Of a DNA stretch of 64,000 nt, positions 21,329 to 32,218 are shown one piece after another; the stretch's first letter is position 1; each line of letters opens with the position of its first letter. The stretch is from Carex sylvatica. Lineage: Eukaryota > Streptophyta > Magnoliopsida > Poales > Cyperaceae. The notes under the pieces are model-generated. The model saw nothing but the letters and a program-made list of their open reading frames with translations. It was not told the DNA's origin and did not search any database. The DNA is taken from NCBI GenBank assembly GCA_964058845.1, contig CAXKVR010000183.1, forward strand, positions 62,001 through 126,000, read 5' to 3'. A program made the translations under genes and the position numbers.

Positions 21329-23967
21329 GATCTAGACTCTGGTCAGCACTACAATGAATAATCACTGTTAAGAAGGCATCTAAATCTCTAATTATTTTTT
21401 TATCAGGTTGTTTTTTATTTAGTATCTAATTAATTAATAAGTTTGGATCTTGCTAGCTATTTAAATCCGATTACGCTTGTTTTGTCCTGACAAAAATCAT
21501 GCTCCCTGACTTACTATTAACTTTTCAGTAACAATTTAAAAAAAGGAAGCGTCTAATTGTTCACAGACTTTTGTCCACCATTTGTCTATAGCTTTTACTT
21601 GTGTGAATACTGTAAAACTACTTCTATATGTTGTCTAATTATAAAATATATCAGTTAAAAATAAAACATCCAGCAACTATATGAAGTGGTCCCATGATAG
21701 TTAAAAACAGATTGCAACTTGTGCAACAGGACAAAAAATTATACTTTCAAACTGTACTTTCAGAAATTGCAGTTATAGGAAGTTATTGGCAGTTAATGTT
21801 AGTTATTAGCCGTTATTTTGACAAAAAAAAACGTGATAAAAAAGGCAAAATTAAATTTTCCGATTAATTTTTTTTATTCTTTTTTCTCGATTTAATGAAC
21901 ACACAAATAAATCATCAAAATATTGAATACTGTAAAATTGACCACTTTACCTATAAAAATAAAATATACAAATTATAAAATTACAAACATGCAAACTTCA
22001 CAGATGAAACCGATAAAATATAATGTTAAAAAAATTAATTTTCAATACTGTAAAATTATCAAATTAAACTGTGAAATCAAAAGGTAAAAACTGTAAAATT
22101 ATAAAATTGTAAAATTAGCAGATTAAATAAAATTTAAAAAATGTTAATTTTCAATACTGTAAAATTGTAAACGTAAACTGTGAAAATAAAAATTATAAAT
22201 TATAAATTTACAACAATGTAAAATTAGCATATGAAAACGATTAAAATACAATTTAAAAATATAAATTTTCAATACAGTAAAATTATGAATTTAAACTGTG
22301 AAAATAAAACGAAAAATCTATAAAATTTCAATAATGTAAAATAATCATATGAAAAGGATAAAATAAAATATAAAAAATACAAAATTTCAAAAAACAAAAC
22401 GTACAACCTATAAACAATCAATACTGTAAAATTTCTAAATCTAAACTATAAATCAATTCTATGTACACTGTAAAAATTTTGAATCTAAACATACATACAT
22501 CATATGTTCAACAAAACAATAATATTCACCACACACAGCATCTGTTCAACACACAATAATATTCACCACAAAATAGCAAACCTAATTATATCATTCAAAA
22601 TTCAGAATAGAATAAAAAAAAACTATGAAAAAATAAATTTTATATTAAAAACCTCAATTACCTGTAAAATATTGCATACCTGTAAAACACTCTACATATT
22701 CTATAAAATTATAAACTATATCCTGTAAAATTATGAACTATGAATTGTAAGAGGCGATAGTCTCCTTACGATTGCCTTCAAATATATCCTGTAAAATTAG
22801 TTAAAAAGCGAATTCAAATAATCAATTTAAAATTTTATTTTATTTTTAAAAATTTAACCAAATCAACCAAATAAAACTTGTCGAACCAAAACTAACTGGA
22901 TTAAACTTATTCAGTTGAACTGAAATGATAATACTTAATTTTAAAATATCAAAACTCATTACATACACAAGCACATTTAATAATCATAGAAATAAATATT
23001 CAGATTTGTATCAGTTGACCCAAAATATGAGAGATTATTATGCGTCATGATGAAAGCACATTGGTGAATTATTAAGAAAGGAGGGACATCACCCCCTGAA
23101 ATATCTTCATCATCCCAAGCACTGGTGATGTCTGTGACCAAGGAGGGACATCACCCTCTGAAATATCTTCATCATCCCAGGCCTCCTCATTCTAGTCATC
23201 TTCTTCATCAATTCCATCCAACATTAGCATCTTCATCATCAATAAGATCAGGATAAGGATCAAAATAAGTATACCAGGTATAACTCGAACCCATTTATGT
23301 CTGACGGGACTAAGCCTGGCTTGTACCCGCTTGTGTTTAATGAGACCGGGTTTGACTCGACCCATTATTGCTTGGCGATACCGGGTTTGGCTCAAACCAG
23401 CTTGTGTCTCAGAAACCGCAATACACCGGGTCTAACTAGATTCTGACTGTCTCGGATACCGCATTATCAAATTCAAGGGATAATTGAAGATTAATGCCGC
23501 GACTGAGGTTTGTAATTGCCTCAACGTACAGCTCTAGAATCTAGTATTGAGTTATGACGAACATCAATAGAATCATACCGGAAATAAGTTGTCAGGCTTC
23601 ATCATCACAAATTAGGACCAATTAGTAAAAATTGGATAAACAACATCCCGATATTATAACTGGCTTAACATTAAGGTTGTCATCACCCTCGTAATATCCA
23701 AGACTGTAAATTATCTCTCTGACATCATAAATGTTTTGTTCACCAGTCACATGAAACATAAAACGAGGGCCGACACTGTACTCACCAGTCACCACTCAGT
23801 CCCCTCTTGCCCATATCGAGTTACACAACACCCCCAAAATACACCATTACACCAATCATAATGGTTGTTTTGGTCAATCAACCTAAAGTATGTGAATTAC
23901 AAATTTCAATATTGCACCACTACTTAATTATTCTATTAATAAAAAAAAATTAAGCTTACATAGAGAT
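21329..23967. repeat. intergenic, with a TACTGTAAAATT repeat field
   Basis: No gene seen. From about 21900 to 22790 the phrase (TA)CTGTAAAATT recurs more than fifteen times at irregular distances, giving a degenerate satellite-like field. At 22504-22575 a short duplication contains AATAATATTCACCAC, and at 23079-23182 a 62-bp unit (GGAGGGACATCACC..) is present twice. GACCGGGTTTG-like phrases recur around 23280-23440. Confidence 0.6.
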
Positions 23968-24240
23968 TAGTGGTTTGAAAAAAACCCTAGGGGTAAAACC
24001 CGGTCCTGTTCGTCCGTGCCCGTTACCCGACCAGATAGTGCCCATGCCCGGGTTTGAACGAGTACACGGGTGCGAGTTTGAAACAGGCCGGTCACGAAAT
24101 TTAGGGACTAAATCCGTGCATACCTGGACCGAGTTAGACCTGTGCCCGCCCAGACCAGTCCGCGTACCCATGATACCCGTGTCGCTTAAAAAATTTCAAT
24201 TTTTTTTTTTAAATCCCCCCCCCCCCCCCCGTTTACCCGT

Positions 24241-25050
24241 GACCCGTGACAGATTTGACATATATATATATATATACATTTTTCTTTTAAAATTTAAATA
24301 TAATTTGTTTAAAATAAATAATTAAATATTATAATTTGTTCCGTATACGTCAGGTACCATTTAGTATATATTTCACTGGTACCAAATTTAAGACATCCAC
24401 ACCCTCATTATCTTTCTACATACATACTGGCTTTAAATTTATATATAAATATTTTTTTATCTTGTCATAAAATTTACAAACTCTGTAAATTTATTTTCCT
24501 AATTTTTCCGGCATATTTTTTAGAGACTTCTAAATGTGTTAATTTAAGCAATAGTAAAAAAAAATAACATCATTTGACAGTAATAACTATTCAAATTATA
24601 TCATCAATGCCACTCAGCTATCAAGAGAAAGACATGATTTGTTCATATTGAAGCTTAAAATTAATTAAGTTCTCCCTTGAAGAAGCCTTGAATTTTACAG
24701 AACTCAATATTATAAGAGGACAAAAAGAATGCCATAATTTATTTTTATTTTTTTTGCACGGTGAAAAGAACGCCATAATTCTTCTTCTTCTTTTTTACAA
24801 TTAGGTTTCCCCGTGATTTCATACAACCAAATATGACATATTTATGAATTGAATTAATTTTGTCATTTATCGTATAAAGTAATATGATGTACTCAACACT
24901 ACTAATATAACAAATATTTATGTTATAACAACACTAATATGATACACTCAACACTACTAAACCACTCAAAACTGGAGAAGACTTCCATCAAACAATTTAA
25001 TATATGTATAATATATCCATAATATATGTATGTATATGTATATATATGTG
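24241..25050. other. hAT interior, nothing recognised
   Basis: AT-rich DNA between the GC-rich left end of the hAT shell and the first hairpin element; it includes a short TA microsatellite near 24260. Confidence 0.5.
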
Positions 25051-25475
25051 GAGGTTGGCTACTATGCTTATATAAGTATATCCCTACATATGCTTATAAT
25101 TTATTTTTGTGTTTTCAATGTCCAAATGGTTGATCTGTAGTGTTAGATATGATCTCTATATTGAAATGTTCTTGGAGACCAAATTTTACATTTTTCTGAA
25201 TTTTTTTACTATTAATTAACCCACTTTGAAAATCTCTGATCCAACGGTGGCTTCTAATTTTACTGTTTTGTTAAGCCACCGTTGGATCAGCGATTTTCAA
25301 GTTGGCTTAATAAATAGTAAAAAAAATACAGAAAAATATAAAATTTGATCTCCAAGTACATTTCAATATAGAGATCACATCTAACAGTTCATATCGACTA
25401 TTTGAACATTGAAAATAAAAAAATGAGTTATAAGCATATGTGGGGATATTCTTATATAAGCATAGTAGCAACCTC
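25051..25475. mobile_element. hairpin MITE, end type A/A
   Basis: Starts GAGGTTGGCTACTATGCTTA and ends with its inverted copy. The arms pair over about 200 bp around the centre CCAACGGTGGCTTCTAATTT, near 25245. The arms carry the shared core phrase CTTGGAGACCAAATTTTACA. TA-rich spacers flank it. It would fold into one long hairpin, and no coding frame is present. Confidence 0.8.
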
Positions 25476-25504
25476 TATACATGTGTAAATATATGTATAT
25501 ATAT

Positions 25505-25911
25505 GGGATTTGGCTACAGTGCTATGGGTTGTATAGAGGGCTACGGTACTACGGCTCAATATTCGAGTTTTTAAAATCCTAACGGTCGATCCGAACCATT
25601 CATCTTGTTCTCCATATTAATATGTGTTTGGAGACCAAATTTTACATTTTTTGGAAATTATTTACTATTTTTCTAGATAGGTAGAAAATCAAATATCTCA
25701 ATGGTGCTGAATTTTTTAGATCAAGTAATTTTCTACCTATCTAAAAAAATAGTAAAAAATTTCCAAAAAATATAAAATTTGGTCTCCATACACATATTAA
25801 TATGGAGAACAAGATCAACAGTTCAAATCAACCGTTGGGATTTTAAAAACTCGAATATTAAACTATAGCACCATAGCTCTCTATGCAGCCCATAGCACCG
25901 TAGCCAAATCC
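25505..25911. mobile_element. hairpin MITE, end type B/B
   Basis: Starts GGATTTGGCTACAGTGCTAT and ends ATAGCACCGTAGCCAAATCC. The arms pair over nearly the full length and contain the shared core GAACCATTCATCTTGTTCTC and TTTGGAGACCAAATTTTAC. Confidence 0.8.
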
Positions 25912-25959
25912 TATATATATGTGTATATATATGTATATATATTTATATAGATGTATATA

Positions 25960-26472
25960 GAGAAGGGTTAAAATGCATCATTGGTTTTGTGCCCCAACTA
26001 TATCTCCATGTCCCTATCTCCGTTTACAAATTTAAACAGTCAATCCAAATTTGAATGTATATGGGCCGAAATACATAATGTGCATTCGAATGTATATGGG
26101 CCGAAATACATACGGTTCAAATTTGATTTTTCAAAATCCAAACGGTCGATCCGAACCTTTCATCTTGTTCTCCATATTAATATGTGTTTGGAGACCAAAT
26201 TTTACATTTTTTGAAAAACTTTTACTATTTTTTTAGATAGATAAAAAATCAAATATCTGAATGGTGCTGAATTTTTTAGATCAAGTGATTTTCTACCTAT
26301 CTAAAAAAATAGTAAAAAATTTCCAAAAACATATAAAATTTGGTCTCCAAACACATATTAATATAGAGAATAAGATGAATAGTTCGGATCAACCGTTATG
26401 ATTTTGAAAACTCAAATATTGAACCATAGCACCATAGCTCTCTATGCAGCCCATAGCACTGTAGCCAAATCC
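25960..26472. mobile_element. mosaic hairpin MITE, end types D, C and B
   Basis: The left end is type D (GAGAAGGGTTAAAATGCATC). At about 26050 it changes to a type C fragment, with GTATATGGGCCGAAATACAT present twice. It then runs through the shared core and ends with type B (ATAGCACTGTAGCCAAATCC). The outer ends no longer pair with each other. This is the clearest evidence of recombination between families. Confidence 0.75.
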
Positions 26473-26520
26473 TATATATATCTGTATATATATGTGTGTG
26501 TATATATATATATGTATATA

Positions 26521-26942
26521 GACAAGGGTTAAAATGCGTCATTGGTTTTGTGCCCCAACTATATCTCCATATCTCTATCTCTATTTACAAAGTTCAAACA
26601 GTCAATCCAAACCGTTCATCTTGTTCTCCATATTAATATGTGCTTGGAGACCAAATTCATTTTTCTGGATTTTTTTTACTATTTATTATGTATTTTACAA
26701 AAAATTTGATCCAACGGTGGCTTAACAACAGTAAAATCAATAGCCACCGTTGGATCAATAATTTTGTAAAACACTTAATAAATAGTAAAAAAATTTAGAA
26801 AAATAAAAAATTTGGTCTCCAAGCACATATTAATATGAAGAACAAGATGAATGGTTCAGATCGACCATTTGGACATTGGAAACACAAAAATGAGTTATAA
26901 GCATATGTGGGGATATGCTTATCTAAGCATAGTAGCCAATCT
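26521..26942. mobile_element. chimeric hairpin MITE, left type D and right type A
   Basis: The left end reads GACAAGGGTTAAAATGCGTC (type D) and the right end TAAGCATAGTAGCCAATCTC (type A). The inner arms (CCAACGGTGGCTTAACAACA and its inverse) pair normally, so the change of type happened in the shared core. Confidence 0.75.
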
Positions 26943-26972
26943 CTATATATGTGTGTATATATGTATATATAT

Positions 26973-27280
26973 GGGATTTGCCTACGGTGTTATGGGTTGC
27001 ATAGAGGGCTATGGTGCTACGGCTCAATATTTGAGTTTTTTTAGATAGGTAGAAAATTAAATATCTTAATGGTGCTGAATTTTTTAGATCAAGTGATTTT
27101 CTACCTATCTAAAAAAATAGTAAAAAATTTCAAAAAAAAAAAAAATTTGTTCTCCAAACACATATTAATATATAGAACAACATGAACAATTCGGATCAAC
27201 CGTTAGGATTTTGAAAACTTGAATATTGAACCATAGCACCATAGCTCTCTATGCAGCACATAGCACCGTAGCCAAATCCT
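26973..27280. mobile_element. hairpin MITE, type B with a shortened left arm
   Basis: Begins GGATTTGCCTACGGTGTTAT and ends with type B inverse. About 100 bp of the left arm (the part with the core phrase) is missing: the sequence jumps from TTTGAGTTTT to TTTAGATAGGTAG at about 27038. Confidence 0.75.
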
Positions 27281-27319
27281 ATATATATATGTATATATAT
27301 ATTTATATATATGTATATA

Positions 27320-27715
27320 GATAAGAGTTAAAATGCATCATTGGTTTTCTGCCTCAACCATATCTCCACGTCTCTATCTCCGTTTACAAAGTTCAAACAG
27401 TCATTCCGAACTGTTCATCTTGTTTTACATATTAAAATGTGCTTAGGGACCAAATTTTATATTTTTTGAAATTCTTTTACTATTTTTTTAGATAGGTACA
27501 AAATCACTGTATCTGGACCATCCAAAAACAGTGATTTTGTACCTATCTAAAAAAATAGTAAAAAAATCCAAAAAATATAAAATTTGGTCTCTAAGCTCAT
27601 TTTAATATGTAGAACAAGATGAACATTTCGGATTGACTGTTTAAACTTTATAAACAGAGATAGAGACGTGGGATATGTTGGGGCACAAAATCAATGGTGC
27701 ATTTTAACCCTACTC
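27320..27715. mobile_element. hairpin MITE, type D/D
   Basis: Left GATAAGAGTTAAAATGCATC and right GGTGCATTTTAACCCTACTC pair. The centre is AAATCACTGTATCTGGACCA, near 27520. The D ends resemble the GAGGGTTCAAATGCC ends of the family F elements at 49.6-54.4 kb. Confidence 0.75.
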
Positions 27716-27753
27716 ATTTATATATATGTGTATATAATATATGTATATATATG

Positions 27754-28171
27754 GAGAGTGACTAATGTGCATTCGAATGTATATGGGTCGAAATACATAC
27801 GGTCCAAATTTAACTTTTCAAAATTCAAACGGTCAATCCGAACCGTTCATCTTGTTCTCCATATTAATATGTGTTTGGAGATCAAATTTATTTTTTTGAA
27901 TTTTTTTACTATTTATTAAGTATTTTACAAAAAAAATTAATCCAACGGTGGCTTAACAACAGTAAAATCAGCAGCCACCGTTGGATCAATAAATTTTTAA
28001 AATACTTATAATAGTAAAAAAAATCAGAAAAATACAAAATTTGGTCTCTAAGCACAAAATAATATGGAGAACAAGATGAATGTTCAGATCGACCATTTGG
28101 ACATTGGAAACACAAAAATGAGTTATAAGAATATGTGGGGATATGCTTATATAAGCATAGTAGCCAGCCTC
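27754..28171. mobile_element. chimeric hairpin MITE, left type C and right type A
   Basis: Left GAGAGTGACTAATGTGCATT (type C), right TAAGCATAGTAGCCAGCCTC (type A). The inner arms with CCAACGGTGGCTTAACAACA still pair. Confidence 0.75.
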
Positions 28172-28200
28172 TATATATGTGTATATATATGTATATATAT

Positions 28201-28609
28201 GGGATTTGGCTACGGTGCTATGGGTTGCATAGAGGGCTACGCTACTACGGCTCAATATTCAAGTTTTTAAAATCCTAACGGTCAATCCAAACCATTCATC
28301 TTGTTCTCCATATTAATATGTGTTTGGAGACCAAATTTTACATTTTTTGGAAATTTTTACTATTTTTTTAGATAGGTAGAAAATCAAATATCTGAATGGT
28401 GCTGAATTTTTTAGATCAAGTGATTTTCTACCTATCTAAAAAAATAGTAAAAAATTTCCAAAAAAAATATAAAATTTGTTCTCCAAACACATATTAATAT
28501 ATAGAACAACATGAACAATTCGGATCAACCGTTAGGATTTTGAAAACTCGAATATTGAACCATAGCACCATAGCTCTCTATGCAGCCCATAGCACCATAG
28601 CCAAATCCT
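28201..28609. mobile_element. hairpin MITE, type B/B
   Basis: Left GGGATTTGGCTACGGTGCTA, right ATAGCACCATAGCCAAATCC. Second copy of the B element in the repeated B-D-C order (first at 26973). Confidence 0.8.
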
Positions 28610-28650
28610 ATATATATGTGTATATATATATATTTATATATATGTATATA

Positions 28651-29049
28651 GAGAAGGGTTAACATGCATCATTGGTTTTGTGCCCCAACTATATCTCCAC
28701 GTCTCTATGTCCGTTTACAAAGTTCAAACAGTCAATCCGAACCGTTCATCTTGTTCTACATATTAAAATGTGCTTAGAGACCAAATTTTATATTTTTTAA
28801 AATTTTGTTTACTATTTTTTTAGATAGGTACAAAATCACTGCATTTGAACAATCCAAAAACAGTGATTTTGTACCTATCCAAAAATATAGTAAAAAAAAT
28901 TCAAAAAATATATAATTTGGTCTCTAAGCACATTTTAATTTGTAGAACAAGATGAACGGTTCAGATTGACTGTTTGAACTTTGTAAACAGAGATAGAGAC
29001 GTGGGATATGGTTAGAGCACAAAACCAATGGTGCATTTTAACCCTACTC
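28651..29049. mobile_element. hairpin MITE, type D/D
   Basis: Left GAGAAGGGTTAACATGCATC, right GTGCATTTTAACCCTACTC. Second copy of D in the repeated B-D-C order (first at 27320). Confidence 0.8.
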
Positions 29050-29087
29050 ATGTATATATATGTGTATATAATATATGTATATATATG

Positions 29088-29505
29088 GAGAGTGACTAAT
29101 GTGCATTCGAATGTATATGGGCCGAAATACATGCGGTCTAAATTTGACTTTTCAAAATCCAAACGGTCGATCTGAACCGTTCATCTTGTTCTCTATATTA
29201 ATATGTGCTTGGAGACCAAATTCATTTTTCTAAATTTTTTTACTATTTATTAAGTATTTTACAAAATTGTTGATCCAACAGTGGCTTAATAACAGTAAAA
29301 TCAACAGCTATCGTTGGATCAAATTTTGTAAAATACTCAATAAATAGTAAAAAAAGTTCAGAAAAATATAAAATTTGGTCTCCAAGCACATATTAATATG
29401 GAGAACAAGATGAATGGTTCGGATCGACCGTTTGGATTTTAAAAAATCGAATTTGAACCATATGTATTTTGGCTCATATATATTCGAATGTACATTAGTC
29501 ACTCT
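29088..29505. mobile_element. hairpin MITE, type C/C
   Basis: Left GAGAGTGACTAATGTGCATT, right GTACATTAGTCACTCTAT. Unlike the C element at 27754 it has C ends on both sides, so the pair shows one original and one chimeric form. Confidence 0.8.
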
Positions 29506-29543
29506 ATATATATATGTCTATATAATATATGTATATGTATGTA

Positions 29544-29912
29544 GAGAGTGACTAATGTGCTTTTGGAAGCATATGGGCCGAAATACATATGGTCCAAATT
29601 TGAAATTTAAAAATGTGCTTGGAGACCAAATTTTACATTTTTCTAAATTTTTTTACTATTTATTAAACCACTTTGAAAATCGCTGATCCAATGGTGGCTT
29701 AACAAAACAGTGCCACGGTTGGATCAGCGATTTTCAAAGTGGCTTAATAAATAGTAAAAAAATTCAAAAAAATATAAAATTTGGTCTCCAAGTACATATT
29801 AATATGGAGAACAAGATGAATGGTTTAGATCGACTTTTTTTATTTTAAAATTTCAAATTTGAACCGTGTATATTTCGGTCCATATGCTTCCAAAAGCACA
29901 TTAGTCACTCTC
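29544..29912. mobile_element. hairpin MITE, type C variant
   Basis: Left GAGAGTGACTAATGTGCTTT, right AAGCACATTAGTCACTCTC. The inner left end is altered (TTTTGGAAGC) with a matching change on the right, so the variant is inherited on both arms. Confidence 0.75.
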
Positions 29913-29934
29913 TGTATATGTATATCAAATTTGA

Positions 29935-30365
29935 CCTCTGCTGATAAATCAGCAAGTCTGGACTGATACAGGGACCAAACTGCAAAAGTGATTACACCAG
30001 CTTAGAGCATTTAAAAATACACAGAATTGATACAAATTTCAATTTATTTGAATTTTTCTACAGTTAGTTATGAATTTTCAAAATTCAACTTTCGAAAAAA
30101 CTTTAAACAGTCATAACTTTGGCTAGGAAAGTCAGATCTGTGCGTATTACCACTTTTCAGAAAGGGGAGGACGAGACAGATCCGAATATCAAATGGGGGT
30201 TACCCCCAGACATCCGAAGCATCAGAATTTCAAAAAAACGTCGTTTAGTGCCTCAAAAATTCAGTTTAAGTTTTTGTTCAATGATAGATGTACAACGATC
30301 GGTATTTTGTTTAGTATAATATAGGTTTTTGTAGTGTAATTATTAATTGTAGAATTTTTTTTAGT
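29935..30365. repeat. Gypsy LTR-like fragment
   Basis: The stretch with CAGTCATAACTTTGGCTAGG and TATTACCACTTTTCAGAAAG resembles the part of the Athila LTR at 16010-16065 (GGCCACAACTTTTGACTCG, ATTACCACTTTTCGGAAAG). It sits between hairpin elements and has no boundaries that I can define. Confidence 0.4.
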
Positions 30366-30374
30366 TTGCATAAA

Positions 30375-30747
30375 GGAGGAGGGATCCAATTACACCTTTT
30401 TTTGTGACACCGAATTACACTCTCCATTTTTAAAATTTTCAAATTTCAAACAATCGATCCAAACTATTCAACATAATGGACATGTTAAAATGTGCTTACA
30501 TATCAAATTTTATATTTTTTGGAATTTGTTTACTATTTATTAAGCATTTAACAAAATCGCTATATTCATACCGTTTGTACCCATCTTAATAAATAGTAAA
30601 AAAATTCAGAAAAATGTAAAATTTTATCTACAAGCACATTTTAACATATCCATCAAGTTGAATGATTTTGATCGACTGTTTGGACTTTGTAAACATAGGG
30701 TGTAATCCGGTGTCACCAAAAAAGAGTGTAATTGGATCCCTCCTCCT
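30375..30747. mobile_element. hairpin MITE, type E
   Basis: Left GGAGGAGGGATCCAATTACA and right AATTGGATCCCTCCTCC are inverted copies; the arms pair throughout. The inner part has a diverged version of the shared core (ATTCAACATAATGGACATGT and TGTGCTTACATATCAAATTT). Confidence 0.8.
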
Positions 30748-30822
30748 GTAAAAAAAAAACTAAATTATATATAATTATATGTAATGATATTATAATATAT
30801 ACATATACATATATTATATATA

Positions 30823-31257
30823 GAGAGTGACTAATGTGCATTCGTATGCATATGGGCCGAAATAAATACGGTCCAAATTTAAAATTTCAAAATTCAAAAA
30901 GTCGATCTAAACCGTTCATCTTGTTCTCCATATTAATATGTGCTTGGAGACCAAATTTTATATTTTTCTGAATTTTTTTTACTATTTATTAAGCCAATTT
31001 GAAAATTGTTGATCCAACGGTGACTGAACAAAATAGTAAAATCAGCAGCCACCGTTGGATCAATCATTTTCAAAGTGGCTTAATAAATAGTTAAAAAATT
31101 CAGAAAAAATAAAAAATTTGGTCTCCAAGCACATATTAATATGGAGAACAAGATAAACGAATCATATTGACTTTTTGGATTTTAAAATTTCAAATTTGGA
31201 CCGTATGTATTTCGACCCATATGCATACGATTATACGAATGCACATTAGTCACTCTC
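30823..31257. mobile_element. hairpin MITE, type C/C
   Basis: Left GAGAGTGACTAATGTGCATT, right GAATGCACATTAGTCACTCTC; the centre is CAACGGTGACTGAACAAAAT, near 31025. It carries the standard shared core. Confidence 0.8.
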
Positions 31258-31596
31258 TATATACATATATATATACATATATTGTATTATATATACATAT
31301 ATATTTTTTGATTTATAATTTTATATTTTATTGGTTTAAAAAACAGCAAAAAAAAAAAAACAATCCGGATCGGACCCGTGAACCCCGGACCGCCCTGCTC
31401 CTCTACCTAGACCGTCCTGCCCCCGAATCCGAGATGGGCACGGGTTTGAAACGGGCAGGGCAAAGGTTTTCAAAATTAAACCCATGATACTCGGCCCATT
31501 GTACCTGTGTGCCCGTTTCACCCATACCCAATTCTACCTGTGACCCGCCTCGAATTTTGCCCGATCCACCCAGCCCAGCTCATTTACAAATCACTA

Positions 31597-32218
31597 ATAG
31601 AAATAAGTGGGTAGGTAAAGAGAAGTGAAATGAGTGAATTATTGTGGGGAATTACTAAGGCTGTTTTTATATAGAAGCACAAACGTAACTACGTAACATG
31701 TACTTGTCTCTCTTATTAAAAAAATGCAAATACAGGTTACGTTTGTATTATTTTTTTTTATTTCTGATGCTGTGAATTTATTACTTTTTTTTCAAAATGC
31801 TACAGATAAGAAACATTTGACCCCACACCGCCCAACCAAGTACAAATTTGGGGCAAAGTTCTGTTGCCTCCGAAAAACTCCTTGAAAGATCGATTAAACA
31901 TACTAGTCTTGCCGAGAGGAAGTCAATTTTTGATATTTGTTAATTACATATCAGCACAAATGCTTGAATGTCCGGTGAGAACCAATACGGCAATACATAC
32001 AACCAACAAAAAAAGGAACAATACAAAACAATGTTATAAAAACAAAAAGCAATATCGATTAAAGATTGCAAAGAAAAAACAAGAGAGAAGCTCTACATGG
32101 CAACACAGTTTGATTTTAAAATGCAATTGGTTCCCATTCTACACTCACCTTTCAAATGACCACAAAATTGCGTAAGAGATAACCCTTCAGAAGAAGAAAG
32201 TAATTATATTCTATCTAT
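31597..32218. other. 3' flank of the conserved minus-strand gene
   Basis: Between the end of the hAT shell and the stop codon of the gene. The 3' untranslated region and poly(A) site must lie here. I see no separate gene; an ORF at 31864-32175 is Lys/Asn-rich and unsupported. Confidence 0.5.

Larger units (their letters stand above)
23968..31596. mobile_element. hAT element or shell, 7.6 kb, carrying a hairpin-element cluster
   Basis: Left end TAGTGGTTTGAAAAAAACCC and right end (minus strand) TAGTGATTTGTAAATGAGCT are terminal inverted repeats of the same TAG..TTTG type as other hAT elements in this window. Flanking 8-mers are ATAGAGAT (23960-23967) and ATAGAAAT (31597-31604), seven of eight identical, as expected for a hAT duplication. 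Both ends (23980-24240 and 31360-31590) are rich in ACCCG/CGGGT motifs, the subterminal signature of this hAT group. The middle (25050-31257) is a row of hairpin MITEs. No transposase is seen. Confidence 0.75.

Noticed and set aside
25051..25475. Hairpin elements as microRNA genes
   Set aside because: The arms are long and nearly perfect and occur in many copies; they fit MITEs. Small RNAs may arise from them, but the sequence alone does not show a microRNA gene.
25981..29502. Many short frames containing HLVLHINMCLETKF-like words
   Set aside because: Translations of the shared core of hairpin MITEs in different copies; the core is non-coding and reads equally on both strands.
31864..32175. 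103-codon Lys/Asn-rich frame downstream of the conserved gene
   Set aside because: Low-complexity composition, no splice or start context, and it lies where the 3' region of the minus-strand gene should be.
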